Below, piece after piece: positions 1 through 10,358 of a stretch of 35,943 nt of DNA; position 1 is the stretch's first letter, and each line of letters starts with the position of its first letter. The notes beneath the pieces were generated by a model, which saw nothing but the letters and a program-made list of their open reading frames with translations, had not been told where the DNA came from and did no database searches. Both the position numbers and the translations under genes were made by a program. Where the stretch lies: contig JAICUI010000034.1 in the NCBI GenBank assembly GCA_025935925.1, positions 1 to 35,943 on the forward strand, given 5' to 3'. This stretch comes from Chloroflexota bacterium (GTDB taxonomy: Bacteria; Chloroflexota; Limnocylindria; Limnocylindrales; CSP1-4).

Positions 1-10
1 AGGTCCACCG

Positions 11-28
11 TGACTCGGCTCTGAGTCA
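11..28. repeat. Inverted repeat TGACTC-N6-GAGTCA, copy 1
   Basis: A perfect 6-bp inverted repeat (11-16 and 23-28) with a 6-base spacer. The same arms and spacer length recur at 106-123. It lies downstream of the last nuo gene in the 296-base stretch at the window edge, where I see no supportable gene. It could be an operator pair for a gene beyond the left edge or part of a transcription end; the sequence does not decide. Confidence 0.45.
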
Positions 29-105
29 GATCGCGGCGGCTCACGCACGGCGTCACGCCACAAGTGGCACGTCGTCCGCCACGCCATGCGGGGGAGCAGC
101 CGATT

Positions 106-123
106 TGACTCACAGCGGAGTCA
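106..123. repeat. Inverted repeat TGACTC-N6-GAGTCA, copy 2
   Basis: Second copy of the palindrome at 11-28, with identical arms (106-111 and 118-123) and the same 6-base spacer but a different spacer sequence. This is what would be expected of a dimeric DNA-binding site rather than a simple duplication. The half-site GAGTCAGGA recurs once more at about 162-170. A short perfect hairpin, CCGCTG-AG-CAGCGG at 172-185, sits between this site and the end of nuoN and has no T tract. Confidence 0.45.
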
Positions 124-296
124 GGAGCGCGAGGGAGCGAGCAAGGGTGCGCGGGGGAGCCGAGTCAGGATCCGCTGAGCAGCGGGCGAGGGTGCGCTGC
201 GGAGGGGACGAGAGCGCGCCCAGGACGGGGGCGAAGAGCTGGCAAGCACCCAGACGCCGGCCAAGCGCGCAGCCGAGCGAGCACCGCGAGCGGGCA

Positions 297-1772
297 TCAC
301 CCCAGGAGCGGCGTGACCGCCTTTGCGGCGTTCTCGACGATCCCGAGCAGCACGCTCGGGAACAGGCCGAGGACGATCGTGAACACCGTGGCCACCGCGA
401 GGCCGGCCCAGACGAGCCGCCCGTGCTGGAGCGAGGGGTGCTCGCCCTGCGGATCGCGCATGAACATGTAGACCACGACGCGGAGGTAGTAGAACGCCGC
501 CATCGCGGCGTTGAGCATGGCGAGCACCGCGAGGGCGGTGAGCCAGCCACCGGCCTGGACCGCGGCCAGGATCACGTAGAACTTGCCGAAGAACCCGGCC
601 GTCGGCGGGATGCCGGTGAGGCTGAGCAGGAACAGCGTCATCAGGATCGCGAGGACGGGCTCGCGGCGGATGAGCCCGGCGAACGTGGACAGGTTGGACG
701 TGACGCCGAGCTTCTTCTGGAGCGCCGCGATCACCGCGAAGGCACCGAGGTTCATGAACGTGTACGCGGCGCCGTAGTAGAGCAGCCCCTCGAGGCCCTG
801 GATCTGCCCGGCGCCGTACGCCGCGAACCCCACGAGCATGTACCCGGTGTGCGCGATGGAGGAGTACGCGAGCATCCGCTTCACGTTGTCCTGGGTCAGC
901 GCCACGAGGTTGCCGAGCGTCATCGTGAGCGCCGCGAGGACGATGATCACGATGTTCCACTCGGCGGCGAGCGGCCCGAGCGTCTCGCCGAACAGCCGGA
1001 TGATCAGCGCGAACGCCCCGATCTTCGGCCCGACCGACAGGTAGCCGGTCACGGGCGTCGGCGAGCCCTGGTACGCGTCCGGCGTCCAGTAGTGGAACGG
1101 GACCGCGGCCATCTTGAACGCGACGCCCGTCATGAGGAACGCGAGCCCGAGTCCCAGGCCGGGCGACAGCGCCTTCGCCCCGCTCGCCACGTCCCCGAGG
1201 TAGGTGGCGACGCCGGCGATGCTCGTGGTCCCCGTGATGCCCCACACGAACGACAGCCCGAACAGGAAGATCGCGCTCGAGAACGACCCGAGCAGGAAGT
1301 ACTTGATCGCGCCCTCGGTGCTGTAGCCGTCGGTCTTGTGGTAGCCGGCGAGCATGTAGCCCGGCAGGACCATGAGCTCGAGGCCCAGGAACAGCACCAG
1401 CAGGTCCGCGGACCCGGCGATGAGCATCGCGCCCGACATGGCGAACACGAGGACCGCGGCGAACTCCGCGACGGGCAGCCCGCGACTCTCGAGATAGTCG
1501 GGGGCGAACGCCATCGTGAGCGCCGCGATCGAGACGAACAGCAGGTCCAGGAACGTCGTGAGCTCGTCGACGACGTAGCCGCCGCGGAACGCCGTGCCCG
1601 GATGCTGCCCGGTCACCGCGATGAGGGCCCCCACGAGCGTGAGCCCGCCGAACGTGACCACGAGCGCCGGGACCGTGCGGCCCGGGGCGATGAAGTCGAC
1701 GACGAGGATCGCGGCCGCGACCAGGATCGCGGCGACGAACGGCGCCAGGAGGGTGAGGTCGGAAACGGTCAC
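297..1772 (-). CDS. nuoN: NADH-quinone oxidoreductase subunit N
   Basis: Membrane-arm antiporter-like subunit of respiratory complex I, which helps pump protons across the cytoplasmic membrane. About 491 residues, almost entirely hydrophobic helices, the usual size for NuoN with about 14 membrane segments. Recognisable family stretches include FKMAAVPFHYWTPDAYQG, QDNVKRMLAYSSIAHTGYM and SLTGIPPTAGFFGKF. The start is taken as GTG at 1772 because a strong AGGAGG lies six bases upstream and overlaps the nuoM stop; the first in-frame ATG upstream lies within nuoM and has no such site. It is the last gene of the nuo operon. The 296 bases beyond it are non-coding. Confidence 0.95.
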   Translation of the reverse strand: MTVSDLTLLAPFVAAILVAAAILVVDFIAPGRTVPALVVTFGGLTLVGALIAVTGQHPGTAFRGGYVVDELTTFLDLLFVSIAALTMAFAPDYLESRGLPVAEFAAVLVFAMSGAMLIAGSADLLVLFLGLELMVLPGYMLAGYHKTDGYSTEGAIKYFLLGSFSSAIFLFGLSFVWGITGTTSIAGVATYLGDVASGAKALSPGLGLGLAFLMTGVAFKMAAVPFHYWTPDAYQGSPTPVTGYLSVGPKIGAFALIIRLFGETLGPLAAEWNIVIIVLAALTMTLGNLVALTQDNVKRMLAYSSIAHTGYMLVGFAAYGAGQIQGLEGLLYYGAAYTFMNLGAFAVIAALQKKLGVTSNLSTFAGLIRREPVLAILMTLFLLSLTGIPPTAGFFGKFYVILAAVQAGGWLTALAVLAMLNAAMAAFYYLRVVVYMFMRDPQGEHPSLQHGRLVWAGLAVATVFTIVLGLFPSVLLGIVENAAKAVTPLLG

Positions 1773-1778
1773 CGGTGC

Positions 1779-1784
1779 CCTCCT
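1779..1784 (-). promoter_or_regulatory. Ribosome binding site fixing the nuoN GTG start
   Basis: AGGAGG on the minus strand, six bases before the GTG at 1772. It overlaps the stop codon of nuoM (1783-1785), so translation of nuoN is probably coupled to that of nuoM. Confidence 0.75.
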
Positions 1785-3350
1785 ACCGCCACAGCCCGAG
1801 GGCAACGGGCGCGGCCACCTGGACCGCCTTGAGCGTCGCGTCCACGGAGCCCGCGACGAGGTCGAGGACCAGGCCCGGGTACAGGCCGAAGACCACGACC
1901 AGCGCGCCGAGCGGCACGAGCGTCATCATCTCGATCGGCTTGATGTCGGTGAGGTGGTCGCCCAGCCCCTTGAAGAACTCGGACGGCTCGCCGAACGCCA
2001 GCCGCTGGAACATCCACAGCAGGTAGCCGGCGGCGAAGATCATGACGAAGGTGGCGATCGCGGCCGCGATCGGGTTCGCGACGAACGTGCCCAGCAGCGT
2101 CAGGAACTCTCCGACGAAGCCCGACAGTCCGGGCAGCCCGACCGACGCGAAGATGAAGAAGCCGAACGTGGCTGCATAGATCGGCATCCTGGAGCCGAGG
2201 CCGCCCATCTTGGCGATCGTGCGGTCGTGGGTGCGCTCGTAGATCACGCCCACGAGGAGGAACAGGGCGCCGGTGATCAGGCCGTGGTTGACCATCTGGA
2301 GGATCGCGCCCTGCAGCGCCTGCTGCTGGAACACGAAGATGCCGAGGGTCACGAAGCCCATGTGGCTGACGGACGAGTACGCGACGAGCTTCTTCAGATC
2401 CGGCTGGACCAGCGCCACGATCGCGCCGTAGATGATCCCGATGAGGCTGAGCACGATGATCGCCGGGGCCCACGTGTGGGCGGCCTCGGGGAACAGGGGC
2501 AGCGCGAACCGGATGAACCCGTAGCCGCCCAGCTTGAGCAGGACCCCGGCGAGGATGACCGAGCCTGCGGTCGGCGCCTCGACGTGGGCGTCGGGCAGCC
2601 AGGTGTGGAACGGGAACATCGGGACCTTGATCGCGAAGGCGAGGAAGAAGGCGCCGAACGCGAGGAACCCGAACGTGCCGTCGAACAGGTGCGTCTGCGC
2701 CCCGAACGCGGCCAGCACGTCGACGTCGAACGCGCCCTGCCACGGGGTCGGCACGCCCGCGGCCACCTGGTGCTGGTAGAACGTGAACGCCGTCGCCAGG
2801 ATCGCGACCAGCATCAGCAGGGAGCCGACGAGGGTGTACAGGACGAACTTGATGGTCGCGTAGATGCGGTTCTTGCCGCCCCAGATCCCGATGATCAGGT
2901 ACATCGGGACGAGGACCAGCTCCCAGAAGATGTAGAACAGGAACAGGTCCCGGGCGACGAATACGCCGATCATCCCGACCTCGAGGATGAGGAAGGAGAT
3001 CATGTACTCCTTCACCCGAACCTGGATCGGCCCGAACGACGCCAGGATGGAGATCGCCGTCAGGAGCGTCGTGAGCACCACGAGGGCCAGGCTCAGCCCG
3101 TCCACGCCCACCGAATACTGGATGCCGAACATCGGGATCCAGTCGTAGCGCTCGGCAAACTGGGTGGCGGTGTTCGTGGCATCGAAGCCGGCCAGCATCG
3201 CCAGGCTGGCCAGGAGCGCCAGCAGGGCGACACCAAGCGCGGCGTAGCGGACCAGCTGCGGCCGCTCGTTGGGCAGGAACGCGATCACGATCGCGCCGAC
3301 GAGCGGCAGGAACGTGACGAGCGAGACGAGCGGGAGGCCCGCGAGACCCG

Positions 3351-3354
<4 letters not shown>
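1783..3354 (-). CDS. nuoM: NADH-quinone oxidoreductase subunit M
   Basis: Antiporter-like proton-pumping subunit of the complex I membrane arm, 523 residues, about 14 membrane helices, normal length. Clear family motifs: FYIFWELVLVPMYLIIG with the key membrane glutamate, KVPMFPFHTWLPDAHVEAP, LKKLVAYSSVSHMGFV and LPGLSGFVGEF. The ATG at 3354 overlaps the nuoL stop in an ATGA arrangement, which supports this start over the longer open frame. Ends with TAG inside the nuoN ribosome binding site. Confidence 0.96.
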
Positions 3355-5444
<2,090 letters not shown>

Positions 5445-5455
5445 CGGTCGGCCGC

Positions 5456-5788
5456 CTACTGCCGCATCGCGTCGTACTCGTCGACGAGCGGCGTGCGGCG
5501 GTTGCGGTAGATCGCGATCACGATCGCGAGGCCCACGGTCGCCTCGGCGGCGGCCGACGCCATGACGATCAGCGCGATCACCGAGGCGTCAGTGTTGAGC
5601 GAGGTCGAGAAGGCGCCGAAGGCGATGATCGCGAGGTTCACGGCGTTGAGCATCAGCTCGATCGACATCAGCATGGAGATCGCGTTCCGACGGGCCAGGA
5701 ACCCGAACGAGCCGATCGCGAACAGGACGCCCGCGAGCACGAGGTACGCGTCGAGGCTCTGGCTGATGCCATCGAGGAACGACAGCAT
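5456..5788 (-). CDS. nuoK: NADH-quinone oxidoreductase subunit K
   Basis: Small membrane-arm subunit of complex I (MrpC-like), 110 residues with three predicted helices. Two conserved membrane glutamates typical of NuoK are visible, in SIELMLNAVNL and in ASAAAEATVGLAI. The ATG overlaps the last base of the nuoJ stop (TGATG), so this start is well fixed and the upstream extension of the open frame is not needed. Length matches the family (about 100-110). Confidence 0.95.
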   Translation of the reverse strand: MLSFLDGISQSLDAYLVLAGVLFAIGSFGFLARRNAISMLMSIELMLNAVNLAIIAFGAFSTSLNTDASVIALIVMASAAAEATVGLAIVIAIYRNRRTPLVDEYDAMRQ

Positions 5789-6324
5789 CAGTCGGTGTCC
5801 CGCCGATCGCGCTTGGCGAGGAACACGCCGCCGATCACGGCCGCGAGGAGCAGCACGCTGACCACCTCGAAGGGGAGCGTGTAGTCGGCGAACAGCTTCT
5901 TCGCGAGGTCGGTCGTGTTCGTCCAGACCCGTTCCGTGCTGACCGGCCACTGCGTCGAGCCGACGACGATCGCGAACACGAACGCGAGGATCAGCGACAG
6001 CACGGCCGCGGGCACGGCCTGCGTCTGGAACACGAGCTCGCGCGGTCCCGCCTTGGTCTGGGTGAGCATGATGGCGAACAGCACGAGGACGCTGATCGCG
6101 CCGATGTAGACCAGCACCTGGGCCGCAGCGACGACCGGGGCGCCGGCGATCACGTAGATCCCGGCCAGCGCCGCGAAGCAGATGATCATCGCGAGGCCGC
6201 AGCGGATGATGTCGCGCAGCCCGACGACGAGCAGCGCGGCCCCGATGAGGATCGCGGCGAGCAGCATGAACAGGGCGTCGTCCCAGCCGAACCCGAGGAA
6301 CGGGATCGTCTCCGGCAGCGTCAC
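5788..6324 (-). CDS. nuoJ: NADH-quinone oxidoreductase subunit J
   Basis: Membrane-arm subunit of complex I carrying the pi-bulge helix that links quinone reduction to proton pumping. 178 residues, five predicted helices. The conserved VLVYIGAISVLVLFAIML segment (about residues 70-87) is the family hallmark. Start is GTG at 6324, preceded by a purine-rich AGAGGGG. It begins 21 bases after the nuoG stop and its own stop overlaps the nuoK start. The loop at about residues 120-150 (after helix 4) is periplasmic-like and variable. Confidence 0.94.
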   Translation of the reverse strand: MTLPETIPFLGFGWDDALFMLLAAILIGAALLVVGLRDIIRCGLAMIICFAALAGIYVIAGAPVVAAAQVLVYIGAISVLVLFAIMLTQTKAGPRELVFQTQAVPAAVLSLILAFVFAIVVGSTQWPVSTERVWTNTTDLAKKLFADYTLPFEVVSVLLLAAVIGGVFLAKRDRRDTD

Positions 6325-6345
6325 GCGTCCCCTCTCGTCACGGTG

Positions 6346-9021
6346 TCAGCGGTCGCGCGTGGGCGCGATCCACGCGAGGCTGTCGCCCGCGGCGTGCCCG
6401 TTCCCGTTGCCGTTGCCGTTGCCGTTGCCGTGTCCGTTCCCGTTGCCCGCGATCGACGCCGGCAGGACCGGCAGCATCCGCGCCCGGTCGACCATCCGGC
6501 CCTCGGCGCGAGCGCGCTCCGCCCAGTCGCGCTCCTTCCGGATGTAGCTCATCTCGGTCTCGCGCTCGACCGACGCCAAGGCCAGCAGGTCGAGCATCGG
6601 CTCCTCGCGCGAGGTGTGGGCGAGCTCGAACTGGTCGCTGTCGCGCACGGCGTCGTAGGGGCACGCGTCGACGCAGATCCCGCACAGGATGCAGCGGCTC
6701 TCGTCGACCTCGTACTTCTCGAGGACGCGCGGCTTGGGCATCAGCGCGCCGGTCGGGCACGTCTCGGCACACCGGCCGCAGGACACGCACGGCGTGTCGT
6801 TGAGGCTCATGTCGAGTGGCGTCGTCACGAGCGTGTCGAAGCCGATCCGCATGAAGTCGTAGCAGGCGGCGCCCACGACCTCGGCGCACACGTTCGCGCA
6901 CCGGCCGCAGTCGATGCAGCGGGCGGGCTCGCGGAGGATGAACGCGTGCGAGTCGTCGCGGAGGTAGTCGTGGTTGTAGCCGGTGAACCGGTTCTCCGTG
7001 ACCGACCGGTAGCCCGCGCCCTGGTGGAAGTTCTTCTCCAGGGTCTTGAGCGTCGTGCCGTACTCGATCCCCAGCCGCCGGAGGTCGCAGAACCCGATCG
7101 CCTCGCAGGTGCACTGGAGGCAGCGGGTCGACTCCGCGACCGCCTCGTCGCGCGTGTACGGGATCTCGTACTCGATGTAGTTGTGGTTGCGCTCCTCGGC
7201 CTCGAGCGCCTTGAGCCGGTAGCGCGGCTCCTTGACCTCGCCGGTGAACGGGACGATCGACAGGAACTCGGGCTGGGGCTCGGCGAGCGTCTGGCGCGTC
7301 CGGATCCCGGACAGGTCGTTGCCCTTGAGGTACGCGTCCACCGCGTAGGCGGCCCGTCGGCCCTCGGCGATGGCCTGCACGACGGTCGCGGCGCCGATCC
7401 TCACGTCGCCCGTGCCGAAGACGCCGATCCGACCGGTCTCGAACGTGACCGCGTCCGCCTGGAGTCGCCGGTTCTTGGTCGCCGTCACGCCATCGTTGCC
7501 GGGACCGATCCAGTCGAGCTCCGGGCCCTGGCCGATGGCGAGCAGGACCCGATCGCAGTCGATCACGAACTCCGTGCCTGGAGCGGGCTCGGGGCGCCGG
7601 CGGCCGGACGCGTCGGGCTCGCCGAGCTGCATCCGGATGAACTCGACACCCGTCACCTTGTTCGTCTTCTCGTCCACGATCACGCGCGTCGGGCCGGCCT
7701 GGAAGATCGCCTGGACGCCTTCCTCGATCGCCTCGTGGACCTCGTTCGCGGCGGGCATGTCCTTCATGTCGCGGCGGTAGACGAGCGTGACCTCCTTGGC
7801 GCCCTGCCGGACCGAGGTCCGGGAGCAGTCCATCGAGGTGAACCCGCCGCCGACCACCACGACCCGGCTGCCCGCATGGCCCTCGTAGGGCAGGCCGAGC
7901 GTCGCGGTGCGGAGGTACTCGAGGCCGTCGATGACGCCGTCGGCGTCCTCGTTCGGGATGCCCAGCTTGTTGGTGTCGTAGCAGCCGATGGCGACGACGA
8001 CCGCGTCGAAGCCCTGGAGCTGGAGGTCGTCGAGGTTGAAGTCGCGGCCGAGGCCCGCGTTGCAGCGGATCTCGCCGCCGAGCCGCGTGACGCTCTCGTA
8101 CTCCGCCTCGAGCACCTCGACCTTGGGCAGGCGGTACTGCGGGATGCCGTAGCGGAGCATGCCGCCGGGTGCGGGGTCGCGCTCGAAGACCGTCACGTCG
8201 TGGCCGGCGAGCAGGAGGTAATACGCCGCCGCCATCCCGGCCGGACCGGAGCCGATGACCGCGGCCTTGCGGCCCGAGGCCACCTGGCGCTCGAACGGGA
8301 TCGGCGGGTCGACGTCGTCGTCGAGCATCGCGCGAAGGACCTGGTCGCCGGCGTAGCGGTGGCTGTCGCGGATCGCGATCGCCTCGTCGACCTCGTCGCG
8401 CCGGCAGTGCTCCTCGCACGGCGCCGGGCACACGCGGCCGAGGACGCTGGGGAACGGGATCGTCCGCTTGAAGATCCGCGTGGACTCGCGCCAGTTGGCC
8501 TCGGCGTTGGCCCGCAGGAAGCCCGGGATGTCGATGTGGCTCGGGCACTTGTTCTGGCACGGCGGCAGGCAGTACGCGTTGTGGTCGCTGAAGATCAGCT
8601 CGAGGTTCGTGCGGCGCAGCCGGCGCATCTCGTCGGTCTGGGTCTTCACGACCATGCCGGCCTCGGCATTGCGCGAGCACGAGATCGGCGGGACTGCCTC
8701 GCCCTCCACCTCGACCACGCACATCCGGCACGCGCCGAAGCCCGGCAGCTTGGGCTCGTAGCACAGCGTCGGGATCTCGATGCCGTTGTCGCGGCAGACC
8801 TCGAGGATCGTCTGGCCCTCGAAGCCCTCGACCACGCGGCCGTCGACCTCGATGCGGATTTGCGGCGTGCTCTGCGGGCGCTGCGGCGACTGCGTCGTGA
8901 TGAACCGCTCGGCGAGGCTGTCGTCGTGCGGCGTGGTGGTGTCCCAGGCGGCGGGCGTGTCCGGGCGCGCGTCCAGCTGGCGGTGGGGCAGCTCGTCGGG
9001 ACGGATCATCAGGTCGGCCAT
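6346..9021 (-). CDS. nuoG: Complex I subunit G fused to a GltD-type FAD/NAD(P) oxidoreductase
   Basis: 891 residues in the nuoG position of the operon but with unusual architecture. Residues 54-130 are a NuoG-like 2Fe-2S ferredoxin domain (C87, C98, C101, C115). Residues 147-206 have H147-x3-C151-x3-C155-x3-C159P and C198/C202/C206, as in the N-terminal Fe-S part of GltD. Residues 252-565 are the FAD/NAD(P) module: GSGPAGMAAAYYL at 257, GGGFTSMDCS at 391 and GTGDVRIGAATVVQAIAEG at 536. Then C634/C637/C639/C645, a NuoG-like 4Fe-4S pair (C702-C712; C745-C755P) and a further motif C777-x2-C-x2-C-x3-CP followed by a stretch resembling the C-terminal half of NuoI. The molybdopterin-like domain of ordinary NuoG is absent. 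The tail (859-876) is a Gly-Asn repeat. Its ATG overlaps the nuoF stop. Likely role, inferred: NAD(P)H-oxidising and electron-wiring subunit on the cytoplasmic side. Substrate (NADH or NADPH) unknown. Confidence 0.85.
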   Translation of the reverse strand: MADLMIRPDELPHRQLDARPDTPAAWDTTTPHDDSLAERFITTQSPQRPQSTPQIRIEVDGRVVEGFEGQTILEVCRDNGIEIPTLCYEPKLPGFGACRMCVVEVEGEAVPPISCSRNAEAGMVVKTQTDEMRRLRRTNLELIFSDHNAYCLPPCQNKCPSHIDIPGFLRANAEANWRESTRIFKRTIPFPSVLGRVCPAPCEEHCRRDEVDEAIAIRDSHRYAGDQVLRAMLDDDVDPPIPFERQVASGRKAAVIGSGPAGMAAAYYLLLAGHDVTVFERDPAPGGMLRYGIPQYRLPKVEVLEAEYESVTRLGGEIRCNAGLGRDFNLDDLQLQGFDAVVVAIGCYDTNKLGIPNEDADGVIDGLEYLRTATLGLPYEGHAGSRVVVVGGGFTSMDCSRTSVRQGAKEVTLVYRRDMKDMPAANEVHEAIEEGVQAIFQAGPTRVIVDEKTNKVTGVEFIRMQLGEPDASGRRRPEPAPGTEFVIDCDRVLLAIGQGPELDWIGPGNDGVTATKNRRLQADAVTFETGRIGVFGTGDVRIGAATVVQAIAEGRRAAYAVDAYLKGNDLSGIRTRQTLAEPQPEFLSIVPFTGEVKEPRYRLKALEAEERNHNYIEYEIPYTRDEAVAESTRCLQCTCEAIGFCDLRRLGIEYGTTLKTLEKNFHQGAGYRSVTENRFTGYNHDYLRDDSHAFILREPARCIDCGRCANVCAEVVGAACYDFMRIGFDTLVTTPLDMSLNDTPCVSCGRCAETCPTGALMPKPRVLEKYEVDESRCILCGICVDACPYDAVRDSDQFELAHTSREEPMLDLLALASVERETEMSYIRKERDWAERARAEGRMVDRARMLPVLPASIAGNGNGHGNGNGNGNGNGHAAGDSLAWIAPTRDR
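6394..6447 (-). repeat. Hexanucleotide tandem repeat encoding Gly-Asn/His
   Basis: About nine consecutive 6-base units, mostly GGCAAC with GGGAAC and GGACAC/GGGCAC variants, read on the minus strand. They encode alternating Gly-Asn with two Gly-His units in the NuoG tail (residues 859-876). The unit length is a multiple of three, so copy-number change would not shift the frame. Confidence 0.85.
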
Positions 9022-10358
9022 CAGCGGGATCCAGGTGCGGTGCCGGCCCCCACGGCGATCGGCGTGCAGACGCCGGCCGGGCAGGTCGAGCGGAGGAGGT
9101 GGTCGTCGACTTCCGGGCGGAAGTGGCGCATCGCGCTCGTGAACGCGAGCGTCGCGAGGCGTTCATGGTCGCACAGGGCGGACGCCGCGACGTCGTGGGC
9201 TAGGTCGTCGAGCAGCTGGGGGTCGGTGGGCTTCGGGCGGCCGGACGACGCGCGGTCGCCGATCTCGTCGAGGCGCTTCAGCCCGATGCGGCACGGGATG
9301 GTCTTGCCGCACGCGTTGTCCGCCGAGAAGCGGGTCAGCAGGCGGGCGAGGTCCACGATGCACGACCGGTCGTCGGCGACGACCACGGAGCCCGAGCCGA
9401 TGTGGGCACCCTGCTCGCGCAGGGCGTCGAACTCGTACGCGGTGTCGAGCAGGTCGCCGGGCAGGAAGCCGCCCGTCGGTCCGCCGACGAGGACCGCCTT
9501 GACGGCGCGGCCGCCGGTGCCACCGGCCAGCTGGACGAGGTCGCGGAGGGGCGTCCCCAGCGGGACCTCGGCGATGCCGGCGCCTGCCGGGCCGCGGAGC
9601 TGGACGAGGATGGTGCCGGGGCTCGACTTGCTGCCGATGGCGGCGAACGCCTCGCCGCCGTGGCTCGCGATCCACGGGACGGCGGCCAGCGTCTGGACGT
9701 TGTTGACGACGGTGGGCCGGTCGAACAGGCCGCGCTCCGCGGGGTACGGCGGCCGCTGGTCGGGCTGCCCGCGCTTGCCCTCGAGCGCCTTGAGCAGGAC
9801 CGTCTCCTCGCCGAGCATGTAGGCGCCCTGGACCGGCCGGACCGTGACCGTCACGCGATGGCCGGAACCCGCCACGTCGTCACCGGCGAAGCCGGCCTCC
9901 TCGGCCGCGAGGACGGCGCCCTCGAGCTTCGTGACGAGCGCCGGGTCGTCGTTCCGGACGGCGAGGATGGCCTCGGTGGCGCCGACGGCGAACGCCGCGA
10001 TCACGAGCCCCTCGATCACGGACCACGGATCCGCCAGGAGCAGCGCCTGGTCCGTCTGGGTCGCCGGGTCCGCGCCGTAGCCGTTGGCGACGACATAGCG
10101 CTGGGTGGCCGGCTGCGCGGCGGCCGCGCGCCACTTCTCGCCGGTCGGGAACCCGGCGCCGCCACGGCCGCGCAGCCCGGACGCCGCGACCGGCGCGATC
10201 GTGCCGGTCGCGCCGAGGTCGCGGACCGCGCGCCTCAGCCCCTCGAATGCGCCGGCGCGCACGCCGGCGTCGAGGTCGAACGGGTCGGCCGCGATCGCCT
10301 CCCGGCGGCCGAGCAGGACCTGCGGCCAGTCCCGGGGTGTCGCGAGGAAGGTCGTCAT
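9021..10358 (-). CDS. nuoF: Complex I subunit F (flavoprotein), with altered N3 and NADH motifs
   Basis: 445 residues, normal length. NuoF ordinarily binds FMN, oxidises NADH and passes electrons to 4Fe-4S cluster N3. Present: the FMN glycine-rich loop GRGGAGFPTG (64-73), GAYMLGEETVLLKALEG (178-194), RPTVVNNVQT (214-223), an SLBB-like domain and the N3 region. Odd points: N3 is normally C-x2-C-x2-C-x39-C, but here it is C350-x2-T353-x2-C356-x39-C396, with ACC (Thr) at the second cysteine. The usual NADEx-EPGTFKDR stretch reads NGYGADPATQTDQ (92-104), losing the conserved acidic pair. The end CPAGVC (426-431) resembles the hydrogenase/formate-dehydrogenase HydB type of NuoF. It overlaps nuoI/E by 4 bases and nuoG by 1. 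Fold assignment is secure; whether it still oxidises NADH is doubtful. Confidence 0.93.
   Translation of the reverse strand: MTTFLATPRDWPQVLLGRREAIAADPFDLDAGVRAGAFEGLRRAVRDLGATGTIAPVAASGLRGRGGAGFPTGEKWRAAAAQPATQRYVVANGYGADPATQTDQALLLADPWSVIEGLVIAAFAVGATEAILAVRNDDPALVTKLEGAVLAAEEAGFAGDDVAGSGHRVTVTVRPVQGAYMLGEETVLLKALEGKRGQPDQRPPYPAERGLFDRPTVVNNVQTLAAVPWIASHGGEAFAAIGSKSSPGTILVQLRGPAGAGIAEVPLGTPLRDLVQLAGGTGGRAVKAVLVGGPTGGFLPGDLLDTAYEFDALREQGAHIGSGSVVVADDRSCIVDLARLLTRFSADNACGKTIPCRIGLKRLDEIGDRASSGRPKPTDPQLLDDLAHDVAASALCDHERLATLAFTSAMRHFRPEVDDHLLRSTCPAGVCTPIAVGAGTAPGSR

Noticed and set aside
105-1832. 575-codon plus-strand open frame starting in the left non-coding edge
   Set aside because: Nearly all of it is opposite nuoN and shows the same Arg/Glu/His shadow composition. 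No motif or ribosome binding site supports it.
6343-9822. 1159-codon plus-strand open frame opposite nuoG and nuoF
   Set aside because: It is antisense to two genes with clear cofactor motifs. Its composition (Arg, Asp, Val, Ala, His-rich, no motif) is that of the shadow frame of a high-GC gene.
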